DNA of 24,479 bases from Apostichopus californicus (taxonomy: Eukaryota > Echinodermata > Holothuroidea > Aspidochirotida > Stichopodidae), in NCBI GenBank assembly GCA_020650975.1, contig JAIPMN010001137.1, positions 757 through 25,235 of the forward strand, given 5' to 3'. Shown piece after piece: positions 1 to 11,800 of the stretch. Numbering within the stretch: position 1 is the first letter of the stretch; the number at the start of each line of letters is the position of its first letter. The notes beneath the pieces are model-generated. The model had not been told where the DNA came from, searched no databases, and was given only the letters and a program-made list of their open reading frames with translations. Position numbers and translations under genes: made by a program.

Positions 1-75
1 AATTGCCCTTAACCTTACAAAAGGCAACTAACCATGCACGCACTTTCCCATCTAAGATAGGGCAGCTCCACATAT

Positions 76-235
76 TCCTCTTGTAGCTCCCCCCCCCCCC
101 ACCTCATCTAACCAGATGGCAACTCCCCCTCTTAGCCCTCGCGTAAGGCCCCCCTCCCAATCAAACCACTGGGCGGCCCTCTTTTTCCTCGAGTAATCCC
201 CCCCTCCTAAACCAAAGGACAAATTCCCTCTTCAT
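76..235. repeat. Degenerate C-rich tandem repeat, about 3 copies
   Basis: Three successive segments share an order of motifs: a CCTC word, a GTA(A/G) word, a run of six or more C, a CAAACCA-like word, a GGCAA-like word, then CCCTCTT. They begin near 80, 135 and 187, which gives units of roughly 50-57 bp. The copies differ a lot from each other, so this is an old minisatellite. The minus strand is G-rich. Boundaries are approximate. Confidence 0.45.
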
Positions 236-1062
236 GCGCCACCTGCCAGAACAGGACAAAGCCCATCACCTTTTTGTTACATAATACATGTACCACGATT
301 TTCACACCTGTTATAAATAGCAATTTCCCGGATAGTGTAGACAGGTACAAGCATGATTTCCTAGGACGGTATATATATATATAGTGGTTAATTCAGCCTA
401 ATCACCTTTTCTCACGGATGAAAGGTGGAAATAATCGATGTTTTACATCAGATAAACTTGTTCCGTTTGGTCTTAGGAAAACTAAAAAACTTCCTCAGAC
501 TAATAAAGTTGTATGACCGTGTACACCGTATATGCATAATAGTCGTGTGAATGTTTATAAAGGTCGCAGATTGCCCTATAGAGATATATTTATATATTTA
601 TATACGGTGAGTAATAAAAGTCACAGAGGTCATGTGTAATAACTTATGTAATGTTCGTAGGACAGACATAATGTTACGTAACTCACTGTACCCAAGAATT
701 GTAACATTTATATGGATTTTCTACATGGTGACACACAATGTGAAACTTATATTGAAGTGAAAAATATTCCACATTGCTAGTTGAAACCACCATCTCACTA
801 ATATCTTGCCCCCAACTCAAGATATGATTGAGTGAATGCAATATAGTTTGACTGGCTAAACCTTCCACTACTGTACTTTCGGATGTTGGATCAGAGTAGG
901 GGAAATTTGATGTCATATGGGCAAATGCTCTTTGAAAGATTTACTTAGACTTGTATATTTATCCTCGAAACCTGATGAATTTGTTAAGTTTTCTAAGCTG
1001 TCATTTTTCTCTGTATATAGAATTTCATGAAATGAATCCTTTTTTATAGAAATATTCTAGTC

Positions 1063-1503
1063 AGGGGCGGGATTTGATGTGTTGAAAGTAGCAAGGGGGG
1101 GGGGGGGAGACAATTGAGAAATATTGGGCTTTTATAAAGCCCCTAGATGTAATATAATGCAACATGTATAGGTTATTTCCCAGTACTATAGTTGCGTACT
1201 TAAAATGTAATTATGCTATCTGCATAAAAGTGTTGCCAGCTGTATTAAGCGACATAACAAAAAAGGTAAGAAATGGATTAAAATACGAATCGTCACAATG
1301 GGTCGATCTTTTTCATAACCTGTGTAATATGTGACGTTATGAATAAGTACAAATTTACCGCAGAGTTGTCATTATTGCTGTGGCATAACCAACCAAATTA
1401 CCGACTGAATTGGATAAAAAAGCCAACGCAACTTAGGTCTGGGAAAAAGTGTAGGGGGTGGGGGCGGGGGGAGGGGAAGTTTCGTAATCCCGCCTATGCC
1501 TCT
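1063..1503. mobile_element. Possible decayed non-autonomous DNA transposon (MITE-like)
   Basis: The left end reads CAGGGGCGGGATT. The right end contains AATCCCGCC followed by TATGCCTCTG. The shared inverted core is GGCGGGATT / AATCCCGCC, and G tracts lie inside both ends. As I recall, many marine invertebrate repeats begin with similar CAGGGGCGGAT-like termini, which is why I suggest a transposon. No clear target-site duplication is visible and the interior has no coding sequence. Two unrelated similar words could give the same picture. Confidence 0.25.
1454..1477 (+). other. G-quadruplex-prone tract
   Basis: Four G runs (5, 5, 6 and 4 bases) are separated by single T, C and A bases. This fits the textbook short-loop intramolecular quadruplex pattern. 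It lies about 1.3 kb upstream of the collagen start codon. Whether it folds or acts in regulation cannot be told from sequence. Confidence 0.5.
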
Positions 1504-2159
1504 GTGGACAAATGAATGACAATTACTAAGGAACAGCAAGACATTTTCAGCTGAATTGCCCTGATGACATCATCCATTCTGCCATGGTCAGATGCATTTA
1601 CAAAATATCACAAACTTTAAAAAAAAATTGTATCCTCGCAATACGTAATGTAATGATGATGTGGTTTTCGCCTAAGGATTCAGTAAAGTTTCAGCAATCT
1701 TGCTAAGCGATCAACCTGAGTCACCAGAATAAACTTTTAAGATGTTAATTTTTAAGGCCCAGATATAGTGCTTTATTGGAGGGAAGGAAAGTGGAACGGG
1801 TGGTTACCCATCAGGGTTGAGAGGGGTAAACGTAGGGGTGATCTACAATTCAATTATCGTGAAGTGAAGAAGTAAATACAGTTCTTATCTGACAGTTATG
1901 GGTATATTTGGCAATGACTTTCGGTGGGTCTAGTTTGGGATGGCCTGAAATCTCATCAACCCAATGGAGTAATGACCATAGATTTTTATTTATTTAATAA
2001 AAATATGTCAGAAAACTGAGTTTTTGGAACTATTGCACATCAGGCTTTACATATCCACCGCCCACACAAACAGGTGATACAGTCAAAGATGTTGACGGTT
2101 TTAAGTCTGAGGTATAGAAAAATGGCCTTTTGGGGTTGAACGAAAGGAATATCATGATC

Positions 2160-2780
2160 CCAATGAGCCTTCTCCATCACTTTGTACCGCTGTTGTTTCT
2201 CTGTTTTCCTTCCCGTAAATGTTTATGAAACTTTTGTGATGTCGTTTCACTACATTATCACAGCCCCGAGACGGTTTGTCAGGTTTGTGGAATGTTTGAT
2301 TCCGTCGTTAACTTTCAAAATGTTACAAATTCTGTCTGGAAAACGTCCGCAACATGGCGTCCCATGGGAAATCCAACTTGTTGATCAGAAGTGGTTCTCC
2401 CTAACTCTCTGAGAAGAAGCCCCGCCTATAGAAAGAAGTTCCGTCAAACAGTAATGCTATTGCTCTACGTTGCTGGTGAAGTAGCGCACCGTTCCGTCAG
2501 GCATTATCTGTGTGAGGGACTAGATTTTCCACCGCTTTTCGTCCCGAAACTGATAGCATTTTGTATGATTTTTACGGATAAACTGGATACGCAAGTCCCT
2601 CCATGGTGCAATATTAGCACAAAGAATTGTGTGAATCTAGAAAAATATATCCAGTTCGGTCATAATCATACCTAATTCACCGCATGACATTGCCTCCATA
2701 CTCAAGTTCCTGATCCAGGGTTAGTTACTGGCCGTTTTCATGTGAACAAGCGGGCATTTGCTGCCACAGGAACAACAATT
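2160..2780 (+). promoter_or_regulatory. CpG-rich putative promoter and 5' UTR of the collagen gene
   Basis: About 23 CpG dinucleotides fall between 2180 and 2690, while most of the window is nearly devoid of CpG. That contrast is typical of an unmethylated promoter or first exon. A GC-box-like CCCCGCC is at 2420-2426, directly followed by TATAGAAA (2427-2434), a weak TATA-like word. If that were used, transcription would start near 2455-2460 and the 5' UTR would be roughly 320 bases. Upstream ATGs at 2604 and 2685 open very short frames (uORF candidates) that stop before the true start. The transcription start is not determined. Vertebrate COL4A1/COL4A2 and the two fly collagen IV genes are divergent pairs sharing a promoter, so a divergent partner to the left is plausible but not seen. 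Confidence 0.4.
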
Positions 2781-2818
2781 ATGTCTTTAAACATCTTGAA
2801 AAGCTCTATATGGATCTG
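2781..2818 (+). CDS. Collagen exon 1: start codon and first half of signal peptide
   Basis: ATG at 2781 has A at -3, a favourable start context. Twelve codons plus two bases (TG) run to a strong GTAAGT donor at 2819, so the intron is phase 2. The residues read MSLNILKSSIWI, and the split codon makes Trp with the first base of exon 2. The n-region carries one Lys followed by hydrophobic residues, as in a signal peptide. I chose this start because it alone joins exon 2 in the frame that gives a continuous hydrophobic core and continues into the cysteine cluster. Confidence 0.8.
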
Positions 2819-5800
2819 GTAAGTTACATCTCAAATTATCTAATCTATGAGTTATTGAATTGTATTGGTATATCGTAATTTAGTTATACCGTTTGATGCC
2901 AGTCTCGTCACCCAGGACTGACGGGTACCACCGGCGCTCAATGGTGCATACGCTTTCTTATTTTCAGATATAAGTGTATAGGTTAAAAGAAGTCGCCTCT
3001 GTGTGGAGGATTAGGAACGATAAAGGGACAACAAAGAACTAAGCTGAAGCAAAGAACCTTCTAACTGCTCTTTCATGAATTTGCATCATTTATCCTAAAT
3101 ACATGCTAGCGAGATTTTCTCGTTAAACAGTACTGAGACGTACATAGACCTTGGGTCTCTTAATTGCCATGCTACCTGTAGCTATACTAGGGACAAAGGT
3201 TACTATACTATATTAACGGTTTAAATGTCATGGATGCAATATTAAGAGTTTTTTCAAAAGTTAATTAACATCATAGTTACCTCTTGAGATGCAAGATACT
3301 ATATTTTAGCATATATTTTGGTGTCTGACATCATTTGTTCATCGAAGGTTCTCAACTTTTTATTGATCACAGTCTTTACATTCACTCGGTCAATGTATCT
3401 TTAAACGATTCAATGAAGATGAAATTATACAACTGGTATATCTAGTTAGCATTTCCGAGTCTGAAAATGTAGTATTACATGAAGTAAATACGAATGTTTT
3501 GTCTTCTTTTACAGGTTCCTAACTCTTTGTATATTCTTAGTAACGGTGAACTATGTGAATGGTCAGGTGAGTCAACCTTTTTTTTTACTGCATGTAATTT
3601 ATCAATGTTTAGTTTGTTTCTAGGACGTGTTCTAGGGAAATATCTCGTAATGTTTCATTTCCGTAGGAAAGTATTACGTTTTTTGAAGGTTTATACTTAA
3701 ATTGTAGCAAACTTGCAACTTCAAAAGTTATAGGTACATTTTGAAGCTTTGGTTCGCACTTCTTGCATAAATTACGCCTAGCTTTGACCTTTGTTGCATA
3801 TTCATACAAGCTCCTCCCATCTAATTGAAGGGTATCCGGTATAGTCTCTTACTTTGGTCGTCTACTCTGGAACATGACCGTCTGCTCTTACTGTGTTACA
3901 TCGTGTATTTAGCCCTCGTATTCGTAGTGTTCTAGTACAGTACTGTGCCGTGTACGCTGACCTTTTGGTCAAACCGCAATAGATGTTCTTCAAGTGTTTT
4001 TTGTTTCTTTTCATGATTTGGTATAGGCTTCGCTCACCCCAAGTTACCTTCTTCAATGGAGTCGTGGAGTGAACTATGTAGGCATAACTTTTTATTTAGG
4101 CAACTTTACAGTACAAAAATCACATCTTAAGCCTGACAAGAGCAAGAGTCTCAGCCCTACCCAACTTAGGCCTAGCATAGGGCCTAAGTTGGGCCTAGGC
4201 TAGGTCTACTAGTCTTAAGTTAGATTAGTTCACCATTAAGGCTTTAGTTAGGCTTAGCTACATTTGCATAACTTGCCTGCTTTACATTATGTTTAATTAG
4301 TACACTTAGTTTTAGCAGACAAAGAATGCTTCTATTTTTGCACAGCCAAGTCATGTTACTTGTTAGGATTATTGAAACTACACCATTGTATGTTAGCAAA
4401 GATATGTCAATGATAATTGCCCATACAGATTTTCATTATGGTTCAGCCCAAATTTGTGTAAATGTTTTCATTTTGATGCATTGCAATATCTCGGTATGTA
4501 AGAGCATAGAACTACAGACATTTATTTCATAGTTAGTAAAATTTGCCAGTTCAAATCCATGACTGAGTGCACAATATTCAATAATTCAGCCCACCATTAT
4601 ATTAGTATAGTCAGTATTGCGAAGTTCGGAACACTGCGAAGTTCGGACACCCCTAAGAAATACACGATTTCACCATCATAACCTACAGCAAGAGCCAATT
4701 TCACAAGAGCCAATTTTCATCCTACATGGTAGGACCTAATTCAAGTTAAAATGCTGGCAAAAGAGGGAATATGATTAATCTGACTTAACAAAGGAGACTG
4801 CAGCCATAATATATTTAATTGATAATCTTCAAAGAAAAGCTGGAGTCTTTTGTACATGAAACTCTTAGAAATAGTAATGTAACATTTTAAGTATTTTGCC
4901 CCAACAAACTTCAAAAAACTTTTGAAATTCAGAAGGCTATTAAATTGTTTTTATATTTTGAAAATACTAGTGAGAACTTAACTTTAGCCAGTAGATTTTG
5001 TATGCACTGGCATTTTTTAGCATGTGGCCTAAATTTTAAAAATTCTAGGCCTGCTCTACAAACATTTTTATTTTAAATGTTCATGTCTTAAGCTTATTAG
5101 ACTTATGGTTTCATACATACGTTTGTGCTGTAATGTGCTACCATTGATAATACCCATTATGACCGTGATGTAGGACCAATAGTTTACACACTCCATGAGC
5201 TCAGCAACACGGATGGCATCAATTAGGTTTCTTTATATAAGCACACAATAGAAACTTGCAAACTACAGTTGAAACATATTGCTAAAATAACTTTCAGGGC
5301 TGTATTTAATTTACTCAAAGGTGTTGCTAATTTATTGAGGGAGGTAATGAGAAATGCATAATTCTACCTTTAATCTTTCCACCCTTACAGGGGGGTTAAG
5401 TTTGATCACATGTTTTATTTCACCCCTGCTGGGTGAGGTGTACCTTACCAACTTGCCTTGTCTGGCATTCTCTGTCTGATGTTCCGATAAGCAAAATATC
5501 ACCGGTAAAACAATATATAAATATATAAATTGTTGCAAGTGTTTTTATAACTGTAGATACATAAGGCAAAACTAATCTTTTTTAATTCGCAAATTCCTTT
5601 GACTAAAGGACTTTTAATTAGGTAGGGAACATGGGGTTCAATTCTATCGTATTAATGTTTGATGCGTACAGAAATATGACGATAACATTTTTGTCATAAT
5701 CTTATGTAGAGTGTTTCAAATTATCTCTGCTTCCTCCAAATATATTTAAGGATGTCGTCCATGCTAAAGGCATTCTGTTATCTCACTAAGAGCATTTTCA

Positions 5801-8800
5801 CTTTTAGAATAAACACTTTTAGTTGTAAATTTTGGTAAGTGGTCAAACGGTCTAAGAAGGTAATTTTGCAGGGTTTGGTGGTAAAAGGGATATATATCCA
5901 GAACAGAGTTTGCCCCTTAAGCATACATTGAATAAATGGCTAACCACTTACCACTATGTAAAATTACTTGAAGCACTTAATTATGCATAATGGTGTCGAG
6001 GTGGGGTTGCACTTTTGGTGTGGATGGAGGGAGATGGGGTTGGATTGAGTGAGTTGACCTGTCAGACCAAGGGTATAAATGAGATTCAGTAAAATGAATG
6101 CAAATGTTTTCATTTGTTGAGAGAGGAAGAGGTGTTTGAGAGGGGATTTACTATATTTTCCCAAATTTTTTATAAATCTTATGTTTATCATGTTTATCAA
6201 TATCAAATATTTGATTCATTGGATGGGTTGGGGTGGGAAATCTCTGTATTTCCAAAATCTATTGTTAAATCTTGAAGGGTTCATTTAACTAGTTACTATA
6301 GGATCGCTAACAAAGCAAAGAAAAGTGCATCGTACTAAGCATTTTGAAAAAACCAGTGTATGGGATTTTAGTTGAATATCAGAAAAGAACAAATATACCA
6401 GGTGTCATGCATCAATTTGGTTATTCAGTTTTTATTGATTTAATCTTACAAATCCTGTTATTATACAGCCTGTGTCCTTTAATTGTCTTCTTCCACTTCA
6501 TTTCAATAATTATGAACTCAAAAAAAAAGAAAACAATTATTGCAATTAACCTTAAACTTGAAGTTTACTTAGGCATAAAAATCACTTGAAATCTCATTTC
6601 CTCAACTTTTTCACAAAAAAAGTTTTAACCTTGGTGATAAGTTGTACACAGGTTAAGTCGCTGTTTCATTTCTAATAGTGAGCACAAATTTATCGCATGG
6701 AAGAACTAGGTCATGAAAACTTTTTTTTATTTATCTTTAAATACTTTTCCATTTGAAAAGAAACAAAGGCAGGCACGGATACAGGATATTATATAAAGGA
6801 GGTGTGTGAGTCTGAGGTGGATGAAGGGAGGTCTGGGGAAAATGTTTTTTTAAAGTTTAGACATAAAATGGTGACTTCTGAATTTCTTATGCATATTTAG
6901 AATATAAATTAGGTCTATAATGATTTCTAAAAATACGTTTTTGAATTTTGTATGATGTTAAAATATTTGGGGGGGGGGGGGGTGAGGGTAACTGGGTGGG
7001 AGGATTTAACACCGTCTGCATCTGGACCTGAGCTAATTAGCTGCATTGTTATGAGATTTTATCATTCACAAAACTATTACAATACGCAGAAGAAGCTGCG
7101 TCAACTGCCGATGCATGTAGAATATAGATTATTCAACAGACTGTACCTAGGAAAGGCCCAAAAGAAGAGAAATTTTGTGTCACAGTTGGTGAATGTGGCT
7201 GCCCTCTGACTGGAACCATCTCCAGATTTATATTATCTAGGAAATTACTAAACCTTTGTATTTGCCTGAAGGGACACCCGGCTTTAGAAATTCCCTTTAG
7301 TTTCCTATTGTCTGCAATTTCTATCAATACCACATTGACACTTGATTTCTCAGTGGCCAGTCATCTTAGGAAATTGAACCTGACAAGTCCTTTTTTGAAC
7401 ATTAAATAGAATTTTAATTTTCAAGTTTTAGAAAATTGAAAGAGAAGGAAAATACAATGATACTTTTGAAGAGTACTCCTTCAGGTAAAGTTAAGTTTGT
7501 TGTCTCATATTACAGGTGCCCTGAAACTAACTAGAAATCTATAATCTTTTTCAAATGTTGTTTGTCTTTTAAAGGTATAATCCTGACAACCCCCTCCTCT
7601 CCCACTTAAATATACAACATATATAGGGTATACTTTAGTAACCCACGTGCAATAGACTTTATGAGTTTACATGGACCCCTTTGCTGTTTGAACTATGACA
7701 CATGAAAAAATAGCAGGCCAGAGGCAAAAAACAACAGACAGGAAGTTAATACTACTCTCAGCAGGATCATTGTAGAACAGAAGCCTTTGACTTCCCCTCA
7801 GGTACAACCTTTATATGTTGAAATAGTGTATTTGTGGGGCACTGGTAATGTGAGAGGACCATGACTCATGCTTCTCTTTCTCCTTTTTTTTTTGTGACTA
7901 AAATTAAACTTTTGTGTTTGCGTCTACTCTGTATATTTTTGGTGATTGGCATCCTGCCCTATTCTAAACTTCTAGATCAGGTTTGCAGACTTGGGAACTA
8001 CCTGTTTTGACAACACTGATAGAATATCCAGCTGTTCGGGGAAAATCTCTTTCTGTTTAACAAGAAACCTGGCTTTGGGGAGACCAGGATAGTATTACCC
8101 TGATGGGGGGAAGACAGACCTCACAGAACCGCAAACACTGATTGTGAACATGACTAACCCAACAGGAATTTATTGTAGATATCTGTTTTGTTTCAGTTCT
8201 CTTGATTCATACTGACTTTGGGGATCTGTCTGGGTTATTCCAGTTGAAAGACATTAAATATTGTCATTATAACTCATATTTTTTTTTCTACACGATGACA
8301 TCATAACAGAGTGCTTGTTTATGGTAGAGACCTGCTGATTGAGTGAGTTAAAGACAAAGCTTTACCCAATGAACTTCACCTTTCCATTGTTAGGCGCATT
8401 TTGCATCGTAACGGTTTAAGAAACCATTATCTCCATGATGATGATGCAGTAAAAACACACATGGCAAGCATTACAACTCCCACACAAATACAATATGTTC
8501 ACATGGTTTGCCACTCCAAAACTTTTTAAAGTTTTTCTCCCCCTATGTTCTGACATTTTACAGGCAAATGAGAACTTTGGGGCTTCAGTACTTCTCACAC
8601 AGGGACCATGACACAGGGTTGAGATGGCAAGGGAGGGGCTGGTGAGGGGGGGGGGGTGTGTGCAATGGTCAAACGGTCAAACTAATGTCTGGTGTTGGTA
8701 TTACAAGTGCTGCCTGGGGTGGTAACATGTCCACATTTAAATTTAAATCTAATGTGTTTTTTATTTCAATGGTTTCTTTTCAAGTGTGTTTCTTTATTTT

Positions 8801-11800
8801 GATTGCAGGAAGATTGCGACCGCAGGTGCAAGGCTTGTGCTTGTAGAGGAAGGAAAGGAGACCGGGTAAATATCACTTTTAGTTTATCATTCATTGTAAA
8901 TGTTTCTCAAAAACTCTTCAGATCACAACATTGGTTAATCAACTTTTCTCTCAGGTCACAATATTTCCTGTACAATCTCCTCTGTGATCATAACAATGGT
9001 AGTAAAAGTTCATCAAAACTTTTATGATTACTCTCCCCCAAAAAGCATTTAATTTGTGGCTGCTTTAAAAAGCAAGTCACGTATTTCTCACATTCAACAC
9101 TTTTATTGTTAGACTGCAAGGCTACACGGAAGATGCATTGTGCTGATTATTACTTCCAAAAGTTTTGCCAACTTTTCCGCCCACCAAGGATTTTGGCAAA
9201 GGTTGACATGGTAACAAGCCAACAATTGTTGCCACTTGGTCAACCAACTAAATTTGTACTTTCCAATCACAAGGGGATTAAAAATCTGGCACTGATCATG
9301 GCCGCAAGACCTATCATAGATCTGTCACAATCCTTTAATCTTTTTTTTTTTGATGATCATACAAAAAATAATAATAATAATAATGAAATTTGTGAAATTC
9401 AAATGAAGCAATTTAATCTCCTTTCTTGAAAAAAGTCTTTGATGTGGTAGATAAATATATATTAAATGGATACCTACCTTCAGCAATTTTGAAGATTAAA
9501 AAAAGAAAGAAGAGTTAAATTTTGAATAGTCTGATTGTGATAAGAGTGAAGGATAATGTACTCTTACATAAACTGTTGAGTTTGAGTTTTTCAATGTCTC
9601 AAAAGATTTTGACATTTCATATGGCCCAACTGTTGGAAGTACTGTCCAAACAGTCTGATATTTTGTCGCTCAAAAATGTCAATTTCACTCACATGTCATC
9701 CCCTATCTTCCCCTTTTTCCAAATGTACCTCTCTTCTGGTGATCCCACTGTTTTTATTCAAAAGCAATTTTCATATCACTTATCACCCTCTGTCTCTTGG
9801 TATGAAATTACTTCATATATAGAAGGAAAAACAAAAGAAGTAGAATCAAAAAGGGCACCTTTCAAAGAACAATAACAACTGTTCAAACATTATCCCTGGT
9901 AAATATGTACATCATACTTCGTCCTTCTCCTCAAGATCAACCACCACATTCCAAAATTTGTATCATTTTTGAATACCTTGATATTAGTGCTACTCAGACA
10001 CTACTGTATTTCTTTGCTTTTAGCAGTGGTTAGCATCAATTTACTGACTTTTTTGCCTGAAGATTGGTCTTTGGTTTTATACTGTACAGTAATATAGTCT
10101 TCTTTTATTGGTTATAATCTTTTGGAATGTCTTCTGCTCTAGAGTGCTTTCACTCAAGATCTCGAGCAGGGGATCTGATCCGGGATCTGATCCATCGCTC
10201 GGGATCAAGTTCTAGCATGAAACTGAAAGCTATCTTGCTCAGGCAGGATCTTACCCAGAGTTCTTCTTGATCCTCCTTTCGGGTGAGATCAGGTCCAGAG
10301 TTGGAGATCAATAAAACACATGCGAGCATGGTGGATCACGGTAACTAGATATCGCGATGACATATAAACATTGTTTTCATGTCCTGTTTCTTGCCCTACT
10401 CCACTTGGACCTGATACAAGGGTGCATGCAACCATTACCTGTGGAAACATTGACGTACTGTAACTTGCGTTCAGAATGTGGTTTTCGTAAATTCCAGTTT
10501 ATTTGATTGCCTACTCATCATAACTCATGGTCTGATCACCCACGGGTGGATCCCATGTGAATGTAAATGAAAAAAAGTGGAGTGAAATTTATGTTTGGTT
10601 TTGGTTTTGGTTTACACACACTATTAAGATGTCAGGATCAAGTGTGAAGGCGGATCTCAAGTCTGCTAAAATCTGAGAGGTTTTTCAAATCATAAGTCAT
10701 GCTGTCAATTAAATGTCTAACTGTGTAGACTAATAAAATAGTTGCCTGTAGGTGGTATATCTTCTGCTGAATCTACTCTCTATCTAATTTGTTCAGGATT
10801 TGGAGGGATAGGTCACCAGCTTACAGAGTTCCCTCCTGATAATGACAGATATTTTATTTCTTCTTCTTCGTTATCAGATTGGGGTTGATACTTAAAAAAA
10901 AGGGTTTTATGTAATCTAGTGGAAGAGAGGTCATATCCTGTATCAAAATATTTTTGGTTATCTCACCTAAGACAGAGGTTTCCTTTAATCTAGCATTCCC
11001 TTAAGACAAAAAGAAAAAAGTGTTTTTATTTTTCTTTTCTGCTGATATAGTGGGGGAATGTGTCTAGACAGGCTGGCTATATTACTGTATACCTAGACTG
11101 ATGATAAAATTATTAGGTCTTACAGAAACCCAACTCCATGAATTGTTCTTGACAGCCTGTTTACACTACCTGTAAAATGCAGATCGAGAACAAAATTGTT
11201 CTGTGTTCAACGCTCATGAGCCTGGAATTACAGCTCTGGAGTAAAAACCCAACTTCATTAAACGAGATTGAACTTTGAGATTTTTTATCAAGGGGTAGTA
11301 GAACAAAGTTTAAAACTTGGAGCTGCAAGTTCAAATTTTAAAGAATTCCACCCAAATACAAAATGTTTACCCCCACCCCCCCCCCCCAGCTGATAAAATA
11401 TTGATACCATAGTGCAAAGAAGAAAGTTTTCTGCTCATTGACCATGCTTATGGTCACTCCATGTCCTATTCCCAGTTACCCTTAGAACAGTTTAACTTTG
11501 TGTTCTCTTGATGGTGGGTGGAATCTGCCCTATTCTACCATTTAGTTCAGTTTTCAAATTTTAAATATTTGCTCCAAAATCCCCATATTATCAGTCTTCA
11601 TTTAGTTTTGGGGAAAAGAGAGAGGGGGGGGGAGGGGAGGATAGGGAGCTAAAGTGGGTGGGTGGAAGGGGGTGGGTGGATGAAGGGGATAAGTTAAACA
11701 GTGCTGATGAACTTCAAAAGTTGGAGGCACTGTGGGAAAGGCACAAAAAGTGGTGAAAAAAGGCCTCGTTGAAAACCAAAGAATAGAAAGAAAATAAAAA

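Larger units (their letters stand above)
1..2159. other. Upstream non-coding region
   Basis: No exon could be supported on either strand. Open frames here are short and of ordinary random composition. The stretch contains a C-rich degenerate repeat (76-235), AT microsatellite tracts near 370 and 585-605, a 13-base G run at 1095-1107, a G-quadruplex-prone tract at 1454-1477 and possible ends of a decayed DNA transposon (1063-1503). I looked on the minus strand for the signal-peptide exon of a divergent collagen IV partner and did not find one. Confidence 0.5.

Noticed and set aside
2182..2675. Two overlapping + strand open frames of 76 and 94 codons
   Set aside because: They lie in the CpG-rich promoter/5' UTR region, have no recognisable domain and do not join to any splice site in frame with the collagen. 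They reflect lower stop-codon density.
3494..3700. 68-codon + frame through exon 2
   Set aside because: It crosses both the acceptor and the donor and uses a different frame from the signal peptide.
9106..9875. 107- and 117-codon + frames in intron 3
   Set aside because: No family recognised, AT-driven composition, no splice support and no promoter-like context. They are probably chance frames, though 9106-9310 is somewhat more complex than its surroundings.
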